In this document: piece after piece, positions 53,251-62,282 of the stretch
Layout of the letters: every line of letters starts with the position of its first letter
How positions within the stretch are numbered: the stretch's first letter is position 1
Source: an uncultured Lachnospiraceae bacterium
Lineage (GTDB): Bacteria > Bacillota > Clostridia > Lachnospirales > Lachnospiraceae
Length of the DNA: 64,000 nt
NCBI GenBank assembly: GCA_910587155.1
Contig: CAJULA010000014.1
Span: forward strand, 27,116 to 91,115
Reading direction: 5' to 3'
Translations under genes and position numbers: made by a program
Notes under the pieces: generated by a model
Database searches by the model: none
Seen by the model: only the letters and a program-made list of their open reading frames with translations
What the model was told of the DNA's origin: nothing

Positions 53251-53954
53251 TCAGTAAGGGATTCGAAAGTAATCCAGATATCTTTTAAAGCGATCCTGGG
53301 CTGTCAAAACGGTATCAGTCAGATAACCATCCTCATGTCCCCATTCCTTCAGGCCGCGGTAATAGAACAGTTTGAGATCGTCTTCGATTATAAAGGGTAC
53401 AATTCCGTATCGCAGGCATTCTTTAAAAAGAGCCAGGCGGCCTATTCTGCCGTTGTCATCCTGGAAGGGATGAATGCGTTCAAAGCGTACATGAAAATCC
53501 AACAGATCCCGCAATTCTTTTTTTGAACTTTGTGATATTCTGCCAGCAGGGATCGCATCCGCTTCGCAGTCTCCTCCGGAGACGCCGTTTCGTCCACATT
53601 GATACTTTCGTCTGTAACACCGATGGTGTTGGTCTCGTAGATATAGCGGGTTTGGTCGTGGGTCAGCCGACTGCCCTCCATGTGATTGGAGTAATAAGTT
53701 AACTCAATTTGGATTTTATGATAGATACCGCCGGACTGTCCGGATGCCTTTTCACGTTTCAGTATGTCAGGCAGGAAAGCAGGAGCCGCATCTTTTCGCC
53801 TGATACGAACGGGCTTTTTTGCGTCACAGGGAATGTTCCAGGTTTTGCCGGTGAGGAACGCTCCGGGAATTCGCCCTTCAGAACAATAATTGCGTACACT
53901 TCGTTGGGAGACACCCCATTTCTCTGCAGTTTTTGCGACAGAAAGATACTCCAT
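53251..53954 (-). pseudogene. Frameshifted Fic-family gene
   Basis: The first frame (53442-53954) opens with a winged-helix start (MEYLSVAKTAEKWGVSQRSV) and a Fic N-terminal region (QIELTYYSNHMEGSRLT). The second frame (53251-53514) carries DFHVRFERIHPFQDDNGRIG and the usual C-terminus. Adding one A to the A7 run (T7 at 53518-53524 on the plus strand) rejoins them as VQKKELRDLLDFHVRF. The stretch between 'SINVDE' and 'ASPEETAKRMRSLL' also looks about 70 residues shorter than usual, suggesting an internal deletion. The core motif has Asp in place of the first Gly of GNGR (HPFQDDNGR). Fic proteins AMPylate targets; this one is probably dead. A sequencing slip in the A-run cannot be excluded for the frameshift alone. 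Confidence 0.82.
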
Positions 53955-54006
53955 TCCTGTGTCCTCCGAGTTTGGAATGAGTGTGAAAAGTAACGGGAAT
54001 GATGTT

Positions 54007-54034
54007 ATTATATTTGGTTATCGGCAAAAAACAA
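54007..54034 (-). promoter_or_regulatory. Candidate promoter of the Fic gene
   Basis: On the minus strand TTGTTT (54029-54034) and a perfect TATAAT (54007-54012) are spaced by 16 bases, about 50 bases before the Fic start. Confidence 0.65.
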
Positions 54035-54090
54035 CGGAATTTTTTTGAAAAGAACAGATATTTTGCCGGGAAAAACACGCAAAATCAGGT

Positions 54091-54813
54091 TCAGTTCTTT
54101 ATTTTCAAAAACAGCTCCCGATCCAGCCTGGGCTGAAACTGCGCTATCTGATCCGCAATCCCCTCACAGCAGAGCTTTACTTCCGGGTTTGCCGTGCCGC
54201 CACTGTTTCTTTCTTTATATACGTGAGCCCATTCTGTCAGATTGACCCGGAAGATAAAGTTGCTGGGAATGCTGAGCATATACAGCCCCCGCTTTACGTC
54301 CGCACTGTCCTGCATGTCCTCCCTGATATAGCCATTGACTGTCTTTACATACGTTTGCCCGTCCTTTTCCAATACCTTGGGCGCTTCCATCCCAAGAAAA
54401 GCCAGCGCGACATCCGTGGGCATGATCTTGTCCTGATACCAGTCAGACATCTCATACCCAAAGCTTGCCAGACGGGTACTGCTGCGGATAATACGGTTAT
54501 TAAAACGGGCGGCATGAGAGTCCCAGTCATCCTGACCGGCCCGGTGCAGCCCTTCCACCGTCACCGAAATATCAATAAACCGCAGCATGGTAATGTGGCG
54601 CCAGCCCCATTTGAGCAGGCTCTCCATCCATGCCTCATACCTGGTCAGGGCTTCTTCCTCCGCATCCTCCGCGATCCGGCCGGCTCTGGTCAGAACCTTT
54701 TCACAGACAGAGCGGATTTCCAGCTCTTTTTCCCTTGTCCAGGAACGTTTACTCATATGCATGGATACGATGGCATCCGCTATGCCGTTGATTTCATTCA
54801 CATAAATATTCAT
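54091..54813 (-). CDS. ThyX-like (flavin thymidylate synthase superfamily) protein, divergent
   Basis: This is a 240-residue protein. Residues about 80-115 (ITMLRFIDISVTVEGLHRAG then DDWDSHAARFNNRIIRSSTR) recall the ThyX segment 'IEGVSRACSHQLVRHR..S.SQQSQRY'. Residues 180-225 (YMLSIPSNFIFRVNLTEWAH) recall the ThyX 'T.NARSL.HF..LR...AQWEIR' segment. The catalytic RHRxxSxNExSxRY signature is not intact, so thymidylate synthesis is doubtful. Phages and mobile elements carry such divergent ThyX-like proteins. It is the last gene of the operon beginning with the TlpA-like gene, and GGAGGGCAGAT precedes the ATG. Confidence 0.45.
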   Translation of the reverse strand: MNIYVNEINGIADAIVSMHMSKRSWTREKELEIRSVCEKVLTRAGRIAEDAEEEALTRYEAWMESLLKWGWRHITMLRFIDISVTVEGLHRAGQDDWDSHAARFNNRIIRSSTRLASFGYEMSDWYQDKIMPTDVALAFLGMEAPKVLEKDGQTYVKTVNGYIREDMQDSADVKRGLYMLSIPSNFIFRVNLTEWAHVYKERNSGGTANPEVKLCCEGIADQIAQFQPRLDRELFLKIKN

Positions 54814-54917
54814 ATCTGCCCTCCATAAGTCTGCGCAGACAAACCGCTCTGTCCGTACCGACTCTCTTTTTCCGCATTTGCATCTGTCTCTCTTCTGCCG
54901 CGCATATCACGCTTCGC

Positions 54918-57116
54918 TTACGGCGCCTCTTCAGCCAGCCATTCCTCCGGCACGGCGAGCCATTGCCCCTCCAGAATCCTGTCTTCATCTTCCAATCCGT
55001 TATACACAGCCAGTTCCGGATACCGGCCGGCCTCGCCGGTATAGCTTTCGGCCAGTGACCAGAGTGTCTCTCCCTCTCTTACCTTCCTCTTATACGGCAG
55101 GTAATAAAAACCCGCCAACACCTCTCTGGCAAAGTCCAGATCCGGACGGTAGTTGCTGTATCCATTGGTAAGCAGCAACAGATATCTGACCTCATTTCCC
55201 GTCTCCGGAGTGGATTTTACCGGCAGAGAAATGATGTTGTCCATGCGCGGACTCTCAGGATCCTGCGGATCAACGTATACATAAAATTTCGCATTCAGCT
55301 CTTCCTTGTAGAGATTGAAGGAGTAACGTCCATCCACGGCCCAGGTATGATGATCCCACCCGTTGATAAAATAAAGAGGATGCAGCCAATCAGGTTCTTC
55401 GATACATCCCCAGATTCCGGAAATGTCCGCTTCCCGCTGCTCATCATCCAGTGAGGCCAGCCATAATGCACCCGGCAGGGACGAATCTGCATCATCAAAT
55501 ACACCGGCTCCGGCATAAATGCTTTCCAGTTTCCCGCATGTTTGCAGAAAACGATTCATTGCCGCCATCTGCTGATCCGGGAGGCGAAGCACCCATACCT
55601 GCCAGTCTCCGGCCTCATCCCCGCGCTGCGCCAGATCACTGCCAGGCCCGGCTTCCATACAGAGCGCATAGTCCGAGACGGTCCGTATCACAAACCCTTT
55701 CGGGGCACGGATCATAAACTCGCTGCACAAAAATACGTCCTCTTTCTCCTGCGTCAGTACCGACTGGGAAACGCCCAGCGGAATAATCCCCAGCTTTTCT
55801 TTTGCCTCCTCAAGATCAAACTGCCAGTTATTATGAACATACGAAAGAGCCTCACTGTCGGCCTGCCACTGCTCCATTTCCCGCGGAGACAATTCCATGA
55901 TATTTTCATGGCGCATACGTCCTGTCACCGCCCCGCTCAGACTGACACAGTTTCTGACTTCTGAATTTCCCCATGCGCCTCCGGCAATGCCATAGGTTGC
56001 GCCATTGCCTTCCTCCTGTATGGAAACCCTGCCGGTATTATAACATTCCAGAAAGAGGCCGCTGTCCATCTCCCCTGCGATGCCGCCGGCCATGGACACT
56101 TCCCACTGCTCTCTCTGATTCTCATCAAGCTCACTTTCCAGGTATGGCTGCACCTTCTGACAGCGCACGGATATTTCGCCTTCATTGCCGCAGCGCACAA
56201 TTTCGGTATCTGTTCCTTCATTGACAGCGCAGATACCGCCGGCCAGCCAGTCACCGGTCACCGCTCCCTCATTCCTGCACCCCTGAATGACTGCTTTTAC
56301 ATCACTGTCCCCGTCGTTTTCCGTCCAGGTATCCGCATTTTTTCCGGCGATACCGCCCGCACCGTATTCTCCGGTCCCAAGGGCATCCACCGATGCCAGA
56401 TTGACACAGCCTGCAATCGTCCCGTAATTGATACCGGCGATACCGCCGACATAGCTTCTTTCGCCCTCTATCTTTCCCTGCACCCGGCAGTCTGCTATCC
56501 TGCCATAGTTTGCCATGCATATCATTCCAAGGCCATAACCGCTGTCTGTCAGCGCCTCATCCTCTTCCTCTGTCAGGTAAGCAATATGCTCTGCCCGGAT
56601 CGTGAGGTTTTTCACTTCCGCCTCTCTCTCCAGCCGCACAAACATGCCATAGCTCCCCTCGCTGATCCAGTCAATCGTATGCCCATTGCCCTCAAACGTC
56701 CCGGCATAACTCAGAATAGGACTTCGGATATACGGACTGCTGCCGGAGGGATATCCCTCCCCTTCTGCCAGATCAATATCCGCCATCAGTGCCGCGTCAA
56801 CAGAAAGTACGGCATCCTCCCTGCCCGCTTCGCTCTTTTTTCGCGCACGGTTTACATACCCCATGAAACGCAGGTAATCTTTTTTATTATAAATATGAAA
56901 GACATCATCCACAAAGCAAGGGTCTTCCTCTATTCTCTCACAGAGCGGGTCTTCCGGCGTTTGATAAACCACGATGGCCGCCGCACAACAGACGGTGATC
57001 GTACATAACAGAAGCAGGACAACGACCGCTTCCGGACGCAGACGCAATTTCTTTTTCCGCACTTTTATATCCGCTGACTGTGCACCTGCCTCCTCTTCTC
57101 TGCCATGATGTTCCAT
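54918..57116 (-). CDS. Membrane-anchored GLUG-repeat protein with C-terminal LysM domain
   Basis: This is a 732-residue protein. After a basic N-terminus, one transmembrane helix (VVVLLLLCTITVCCAAAIVV) places the body outside the cell. Residues about 100-400 form a beta-helix of GLUG-type repeats (YGLGMICMANYGRIADCRVQ, YVGGIAGINYGTIAGCVN, AGGIAGKNADTWTEND). The last 60 residues are a LysM-like domain (KVREGETLWSLAESYTGEAG, YNGLEDEDRILEGQWLAVP). A surface adhesion or cell-wall-binding role is likely. The start follows AAGGGGG; a TTG start six codons earlier is less likely. It follows the ABC-class ATPase gene by 37 bases. Confidence 0.85.
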   Translation of the reverse strand: MEHHGREEEAGAQSADIKVRKKKLRLRPEAVVVLLLLCTITVCCAAAIVVYQTPEDPLCERIEEDPCFVDDVFHIYNKKDYLRFMGYVNRARKKSEAGREDAVLSVDAALMADIDLAEGEGYPSGSSPYIRSPILSYAGTFEGNGHTIDWISEGSYGMFVRLEREAEVKNLTIRAEHIAYLTEEEDEALTDSGYGLGMICMANYGRIADCRVQGKIEGERSYVGGIAGINYGTIAGCVNLASVDALGTGEYGAGGIAGKNADTWTENDGDSDVKAVIQGCRNEGAVTGDWLAGGICAVNEGTDTEIVRCGNEGEISVRCQKVQPYLESELDENQREQWEVSMAGGIAGEMDSGLFLECYNTGRVSIQEEGNGATYGIAGGAWGNSEVRNCVSLSGAVTGRMRHENIMELSPREMEQWQADSEALSYVHNNWQFDLEEAKEKLGIIPLGVSQSVLTQEKEDVFLCSEFMIRAPKGFVIRTVSDYALCMEAGPGSDLAQRGDEAGDWQVWVLRLPDQQMAAMNRFLQTCGKLESIYAGAGVFDDADSSLPGALWLASLDDEQREADISGIWGCIEEPDWLHPLYFINGWDHHTWAVDGRYSFNLYKEELNAKFYVYVDPQDPESPRMDNIISLPVKSTPETGNEVRYLLLLTNGYSNYRPDLDFAREVLAGFYYLPYKRKVREGETLWSLAESYTGEAGRYPELAVYNGLEDEDRILEGQWLAVPEEWLAEEAP

Positions 57117-57153
57117 CTTACGTCCCCCTTCCAAACGCCGGAGCCGGTCTGAC

Positions 57154-58905
57154 TCACCCCCGGAATCGGTTCAGACAAGCGAAAATCTCCTGCCGCCTGG
57201 GCTTTGCAAGGCCGCATGGCACATAAGAAGTGCAAAACGGCTCCCAGCCTTTTTTATCCAGGGTATCCGCAAGTATACCGGCAATTTGCCGGACAGTCCG
57301 CTTTCCGTCCATCACCTGTTCCAGTCCGTAACGCAGCAGATGTGCCAACGCATTTGTCTGTTCACTGTCGGCAAGCTGCTCCACATAGCGCAAATCCACC
57401 GTCTCCTTATCCAGCGAAAAAGAATCCTTGCCAAATGTCTTGATCTTCCTGTGTTCATGACGGCTGTCGCCGGATCGTCCGCCGCCCCGGCGGTCCGCTC
57501 CCGGCCTGCCGCCCCGCTCTCTGCCATCCTGTGCCCTGCGGGCAGGCGGAAGGACACGCATAAAGTCCGGCATGCCAAAGCCGGGCGCCTGGATACGGGG
57601 CGCGGTATGCTCTGCGCAGAGTGCCTTTACCCGCTCCGTGATATCGATCGGACGGTAGCAGTCCATCTGCAGGATTCTGTCCGCAATATGGAAAAATGCG
57701 CCCGAGCTGCCGGCAACCAATATCGTCGATATCCCCGCTTCCCCAAACAGATCCACCGCACGTTCCAGAAAGGGTGTGATTGGCTCTTTTTCCCGGCTGA
57801 TCACCTGCTGCATGAAATCATCCCGCAGCATAAAATTGGTGGCGGATGTATCCTCATCAATCAGGAACAGACCCGCACCCGCCTCCGCACTCTCTATCAC
57901 GCCGGCAGCCTGGGACGTACTGCCGCTGGCGTCCATCGTGCTGAAGGAGGTGGTATCCTTTTTATTGGGCAAATCATTGATAAAGAGGGAAATATCCACA
58001 TTGCGGATACTTCTGCCATCCTCCGCCCGCAGTTTTACCGCCGTATTGTCCGTGATGACAAATTCCCGGCCGTCTCCCGCAATATGATTGTAGACTCCGG
58101 CCTGCAGCGCTTCCAGCAGTGTGGATTTCCCATGATAGCCGCCGCCCACGATCAGCGTAATCCCCTGTGGAATGGCCATGCCGCTGATCTCACCACGGTG
58201 AGGCAGCGTAAACGTCCGTTCCATGGAAGCAGGCGCGGCAAAGGGGACGCTGTCCTTCATAGGCAATTCCGATACGCCGCTCTTTCGGGGCAGGATGGAA
58301 CCGTTGGCCACAAAAGCCGCCAGTTTTTCTTCCGCAAGTATCCGCCGCACCGCCTGCTGGTCTTCGGCCAGAAAAATGGCCTGCTCTACCCTGCGCGCAT
58401 CCAGCTTGCGGTACAGCAGACTATCCTCCACACATTTGGGGAGAAAATCAAACAGTATTTTTTCCAGTTCTCCTGCATTGATGGTACGCCCAAATGCCGG
58501 AAATCCCACATGGAATCTGGCAATGATCCCTGATCCCGTAATCTGACAGGCGCTCCGCTCCAACACCTCCTGGCCACATCTGCTGATGGACATCAGGCCG
58601 CTTTTTCCGGAGCCCTTTGCCTTGAAATTAAAGTCCTCAAAGCGGGCGTACAGACGCCTTGTCAGATAATCCTGCAATGCCGTCCGGGCACATTTTTCCT
58701 TATAATATGCCTCCGGGAATCCGGCGACGGCATGTCCTACCTCCACGTGAAGACTGGACGGCGATGCAAACGGATCCCCCTGTACATGGTCGATATGCAG
58801 GCTGTAGCCTGTAAACTGATAACTCCCGGCCAGTGATTTGTAAGCCGGATAACCGCGATGGTCGATGGAGCGCAGCAGTGTGCGCAGTTCGTTCGATGAT
58901 TTCAT
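57154..58905 (-). CDS. ABC-class ATPase (PF09818 type)
   Basis: This is a 583-residue protein. The nucleotide site has a Walker A variant GGGYHGKSTLLEALQAGVY and a Walker B LFLIDEDTSATNFMLRDDFM. The C-terminus carries DLRYVEQLADSEQTNALAH, which is typical of this family of soluble ABC-like ATPases of unknown role. ATG at 58905 with AGAGGA upstream was chosen; the longer frame runs into the ferredoxin gene, whose stop overlaps this ribosome site. No membrane segment is present, so it is not a transporter subunit. Confidence 0.88.
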   Translation of the reverse strand: MKSSNELRTLLRSIDHRGYPAYKSLAGSYQFTGYSLHIDHVQGDPFASPSSLHVEVGHAVAGFPEAYYKEKCARTALQDYLTRRLYARFEDFNFKAKGSGKSGLMSISRCGQEVLERSACQITGSGIIARFHVGFPAFGRTINAGELEKILFDFLPKCVEDSLLYRKLDARRVEQAIFLAEDQQAVRRILAEEKLAAFVANGSILPRKSGVSELPMKDSVPFAAPASMERTFTLPHRGEISGMAIPQGITLIVGGGYHGKSTLLEALQAGVYNHIAGDGREFVITDNTAVKLRAEDGRSIRNVDISLFINDLPNKKDTTSFSTMDASGSTSQAAGVIESAEAGAGLFLIDEDTSATNFMLRDDFMQQVISREKEPITPFLERAVDLFGEAGISTILVAGSSGAFFHIADRILQMDCYRPIDITERVKALCAEHTAPRIQAPGFGMPDFMRVLPPARRAQDGRERGGRPGADRRGGGRSGDSRHEHRKIKTFGKDSFSLDKETVDLRYVEQLADSEQTNALAHLLRYGLEQVMDGKRTVRQIAGILADTLDKKGWEPFCTSYVPCGLAKPRRQEIFACLNRFRG

Positions 58906-58916
58906 AAATATATCCT

Positions 58917-59816
58917 CTATTCTATTTTTCCAATTTTCCGCCCGATTGCCGCTTTCGGACAGGCGCGAAGGCATCTGCCGCAGCGAATGCATTCCCGGCT
59001 GTCCGGCTGCCGCCATACCGGTATGTCCATGGGACAGGCCTGTCTGCAGGCTCCGCATTCGACACATTTGTCTCTGTCAATGGTATAATGATACATTGCC
59101 ACCGGATTGAAGAGACCATAGATGGCCCCCAGGGGGCAAAGGTATTTACAGAACGGGCGATAACTCCACAGTGATAACAAAATTACCAGTGCAAGAATGG
59201 CCAGTTTCCACGCAAACAACAGACCGATCGCCGCACGCAGGGACTGCTGTGCCAGCGTCAGGGGAAGACCGGCCATCAGTGTGCCGGCCGGGCAGATATA
59301 CTGACAAAACCAGGGCGCACCCTGTCCCAGCGGGTCAGTGACCAACAGGGGAAAAAGAATCACAAACAAAAGCAGAACTGCATATTTTCCCCACACCAGC
59401 CCCCGGTGACCGGGCAGATTTTTGCGTTTGCGAAAAAACGGAATCCGGTAAAGAAGATCCTGGAACAGGCCAAAGGGACAAAGCCAGCCGCATACAAACC
59501 TTCCCATCAGCGAACCGAACAGCAGGAAAAAACCCAACACATAAAATGAAAAGCCAAATTTCCTGCTGCCCAGTACAGCCTGCAGAGAACCGATCGGGCA
59601 GGCCCCCAGCGCGCCGGGGCAGGAATAGCAGTTCAGCCCCGGCACGCATACGGCTTTTGTCGGTCCTGTATAGATCCTGCCGGTCAAAAATCCATAGAGA
59701 TAGCCGTTAGTCAAAGCCGCAAATGCGATCTGTACCCATAATCTGACCCGTTCCTTATTCTCCTGTATCCTTTTCCTTATTTTCTCAGCCAATGCCAATA
59801 CACTCCAGACAAACAT
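58917..59816 (-). CDS. NapH/MauN-like membrane ferredoxin
   Basis: This is a 299-residue membrane protein with about four to five helices. It carries CGWLCPFGLFQDL and CKYLCPLGAIYGL, the CX3CP motifs of NapH/RdxA/NosR-type proteins. The C-terminus has two 4Fe-4S motifs (CVECGACRQACP and CIRCGRCLRACP). It should move electrons between membrane and thiol or quinone partners. The ATG lies 32 bases inside the preceding CXXC gene; a TTG start a few codons later is possible. With the TlpA-like and CXXC proteins it forms a conserved clostridial redox group. Confidence 0.9.
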   Translation of the reverse strand: MFVWSVLALAEKIRKRIQENKERVRLWVQIAFAALTNGYLYGFLTGRIYTGPTKAVCVPGLNCYSCPGALGACPIGSLQAVLGSRKFGFSFYVLGFFLLFGSLMGRFVCGWLCPFGLFQDLLYRIPFFRKRKNLPGHRGLVWGKYAVLLLFVILFPLLVTDPLGQGAPWFCQYICPAGTLMAGLPLTLAQQSLRAAIGLLFAWKLAILALVILLSLWSYRPFCKYLCPLGAIYGLFNPVAMYHYTIDRDKCVECGACRQACPMDIPVWRQPDSRECIRCGRCLRACPKAAIGRKIGKIE

Positions 59817-59928
59817 AAATCGCCTTGGTCAACACGGTTTCCGCTTCCCCCCGTATGCCCCCTATGGCAAGACACACAGCCGACAGTATCAGTAATACGG
59901 CGTTGATCCATCTGTTCCTGCCGTTCAT
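59785..59928 (-). CDS. CD1871A-family CXXC mini-protein
   Basis: This is a 47-residue membrane protein starting MNGRNRWINAVLLILSAVCL and ending in RGEAETVLTKAIYVCLECIG-type sequence with the CLEC motif. That ending is the hallmark of the small clostridial 'CD1871A family CXXC' proteins. The ATG overlaps the TlpA-like stop as ATGA, which supports this start over one 14 codons earlier. The gene end overlaps the ferredoxin gene. The CXXC pair may relay thiol redox state to the ferredoxin. Confidence 0.88.
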   Translation of the reverse strand: MNGRNRWINAVLLILSAVCLAIGGIRGEAETVLTKAIYVCLECIGIG

Positions 59929-60524
59929 TCCGATGTTTCCTCCATCAGAAGCTCTATGATCTCGGCCCACTCTTCTTTGGAACGGCTGCCCGAATATGTC
60001 TCTCCGACCCGTTTTCCTTCCCTGTCCAAAAATATGGTAGTAGGTACCACATTCACAATCCTCAGAAATCCGCTGCGCAAATCATCGGATGCCACGATAT
60101 GCGTATAATCCGCACCGGTCATACTCACAATTTCGCCTGCCGTTTCATCACCTGCCTGCGTCACATCACTGATTATACCCACAACCTGAAAGCCACGATC
60201 AGCATATTCTTCATTTAGAGCCGCCAGATCCGGCATTTCCGATATGCAGGGCCGACAAAAGGTTGCCCAGATATTTACCATCGTCAGATCCGTGCCTTCC
60301 AATATTTCCTGCGTAACCGCCTCGCCGTCCAGCGTCTCCGAGCGGAAAGTCCCGAATACACGGCTCTCCGATTCCGATTCCGATGCCGCTTCCGCACTCC
60401 CACCATTTCCGTCAGCGCTGGCATTCTCCCTCTTTCCACATGCACATAAGAGCATTGCCGACAGAATTCCCATCCAGATAAGCGCTGCCCACTTTCCCGC
60501 TTTTCCGGTCTGTCTCCGTTTCAT
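59925..60524 (-). CDS. TlpA-like thiol-disulfide oxidoreductase lipoprotein
   Basis: This is a 199-residue protein. A lipoprotein signal ends in LLCACG. After a serine/glutamate linker comes a thioredoxin fold of the AhpC/TlpA type with WATFCRPCISEMPDLAAL (CXXC as CRPC) and the cis-proline region VVPTTIFLDREGKRVGE. It acts on extracytoplasmic thiols. It heads the redox operon behind a near-consensus promoter, and AGGAGG precedes the ATG. Confidence 0.93.
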   Translation of the reverse strand: MKRRQTGKAGKWAALIWMGILSAMLLCACGKRENASADGNGGSAEAASESESESRVFGTFRSETLDGEAVTQEILEGTDLTMVNIWATFCRPCISEMPDLAALNEEYADRGFQVVGIISDVTQAGDETAGEIVSMTGADYTHIVASDDLRSGFLRIVNVVPTTIFLDREGKRVGETYSGSRSKEEWAEIIELLMEETSE

Positions 60525-60561
60525 AATACCGCAAACCTCCTCGTATTCATTTTCTGCCCCT

Positions 60562-60590
60562 ATTATAATAGAAATTTAATACTGCGTCAA
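60562..60590 (-). promoter_or_regulatory. Near-consensus sigma-A promoter of the redox operon
   Basis: On the minus strand TTGACG (60585-60590) and a perfect TATAAT (60562-60567) are 17 bases apart, about 40 bases before the TlpA-like start. Confidence 0.9.
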
Positions 60591-60634
60591 AAATATTTCT
60601 GCCCATCTTCCCTGCCTGCAAGTAAGCCGGCTAT

Positions 60635-62212
60635 TTACTCCATGGCAAGAGAAATATTACCCATCAGTTCCCATGCGGCATCCCTTTCGTGCCGCTGCTC
60701 CGGTGTCAGTTCCTCATACGGACACAGCATCGGATGCTGCCTTGCCTCATCATCGCGGACAGCACCATAGCTCCAGTTATAAAAAAGATAGAACCGCAGC
60801 CAGCGCATGTGATCCAGTTTACGATACGTTTCCCTTACATCCTCCTTATATTTTGTCTTGCAATATCTTTCATATGCCTTTTTTACCGCAGAAGAGGAAA
60901 GCTCCGTAATCGTTTCATCCTGCAAAAGAATCCGCGTCTTCATCAACAAATGATCCGCTGCCGCGATCTTGGACTGCCGGTGAAAATCATCCAGTTCATT
61001 CCAGCCAAGCGTCGGATAAGAAACAGACTTGCGGAAGATCTCATTGATCGTAACAGCCGCCTTATTCAAATCAGTCCGAATGATCTGTTGTGATGTGTAA
61101 ATATCTTCATTTGCCCCGAAATAAGAGATGCCCGGTGCTTTCCTGCTGCTGCGCAGGTCAATGCGGCCGGATATCCTGTAATATTTATGTAATGTCCAGA
61201 AAATGCTCCAGCCCTCCTGTTCATCATCTACACAGATGATAATCCGCTCCGCGCGTTCCAGAATCGAATGACTCTCCGCCCAGGAACTGTCATGAAAAAT
61301 GAGAGAATCTCTCTCCCCGGACTCTTCATTCAGTGAAAACAATTCTCCCAACCGATAATGAACCGCCAGAAATTCACCCACGTCGCCAAAAATATGATAT
61401 GCCACATGCTGTTCTACGGAGACGATATTGTTCAATATGGCCCGCTCCAAAATACTCTGTCCATAATTGCCAAATCCGATCAGTACAATGATATTTTCGT
61501 GCAGACATAACGGTTTGGAACGCCAGTATTGCCTGGCACAGCATTCATAACTGTGAAAAAAGTTAATATTGCCTGAGAGCTTATCCCGCCCGTTCGTCGT
61601 TCTGGCGTAAACTTCCACCGGCAGATCATGCAGATTGACCGCCCGGCTATTGACACCGATGTCATTTTCTTTCATCAGAAAGACCTTACACTTTGTCCCC
61701 CTCTCTTTCTTTTTCTCCACGATCTGATCCGGCGATGCATTTACATAAATACAGGGAAAGTCCGGAATCTCACTCTGCGCGCCTCTCTTTTCTCCGAAAA
61801 TAATCAGCGCACTTACATCTTCCTTATAAATATTGGCAGCAAGTGTACGGGACTCCACACCGCAGTCCGCAAAGTAATACCAGTTTTTATGCCGTTGAAG
61901 GCTGAGCATCAGCAAAGGAAGGCCTTCACTTGTGACAAACGACAATACGGCTCCAAACAGTGTCACCATAATACCGGCAGACAGAAGCAGGAATATCATT
62001 CCCACCGCATGCCCCACCGGTGTCACCGGAATCAGATCACCATATCCCACGGTAGTCAGCGTCACCAGCGAATACCAGAGCGCATCCCCAAACGTCCGGA
62101 TCATTGCATTACTGCTTGAAGATTCCGAGCAGTAAAGGATCATTAATAGGACAAGATAGATCAGCCCCACGAGCACGATCAACTGCAGATAGATATTCTT
62201 TCTCACTTTCAT
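60635..62212 (-). CDS. Potassium channel with C-terminal RyR-like domain
   Basis: This is a 525-residue protein. Two membrane helices flank a pore loop with the potassium filter TLTTVGYGDLIPVTPVG. Two Rossmann-like cytoplasmic domains follow; the second has VLIGFGNYGQSILERAIL, as in TrkA-N/RCK proteins. The C-terminal 80 residues (HMRWLRFYLFYNWSYGAVRD, HPMLCPYEELTPEQRHERDA) resemble the RyR repeat of ryanodine receptors. Prokaryotic RyR domains are thought to sense a nucleotide-derived ligand. The gene is separate from the redox operon, which begins 110 bases downstream. Confidence 0.88.
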   Translation of the reverse strand: MKVRKNIYLQLIVLVGLIYLVLLMILYCSESSSSNAMIRTFGDALWYSLVTLTTVGYGDLIPVTPVGHAVGMIFLLLSAGIMVTLFGAVLSFVTSEGLPLLMLSLQRHKNWYYFADCGVESRTLAANIYKEDVSALIIFGEKRGAQSEIPDFPCIYVNASPDQIVEKKKERGTKCKVFLMKENDIGVNSRAVNLHDLPVEVYARTTNGRDKLSGNINFFHSYECCARQYWRSKPLCLHENIIVLIGFGNYGQSILERAILNNIVSVEQHVAYHIFGDVGEFLAVHYRLGELFSLNEESGERDSLIFHDSSWAESHSILERAERIIICVDDEQEGWSIFWTLHKYYRISGRIDLRSSRKAPGISYFGANEDIYTSQQIIRTDLNKAAVTINEIFRKSVSYPTLGWNELDDFHRQSKIAAADHLLMKTRILLQDETITELSSSAVKKAYERYCKTKYKEDVRETYRKLDHMRWLRFYLFYNWSYGAVRDDEARQHPMLCPYEELTPEQRHERDAAWELMGNISLAME

Positions 62213-62282
62213 ATGCCAGCCGTCTCCTTTTCAGGAAGAATTATAGCATAGATTCCCCATTCCCCGCCATACCGAATAACCG

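Noticed and set aside
53210..53270. Mini-frame MAPLSKGFESNPDIF on the plus strand behind a GGAGG
   Set aside because: It is only 15 codons, overlaps the Fic 3' end and has no further support; probably chance.
57286..58533. Plus-strand open frame of 415 codons opposite the ABC-class ATPase
   Set aside because: It is a shadow of a well-supported gene with clear Walker motifs on the other strand.
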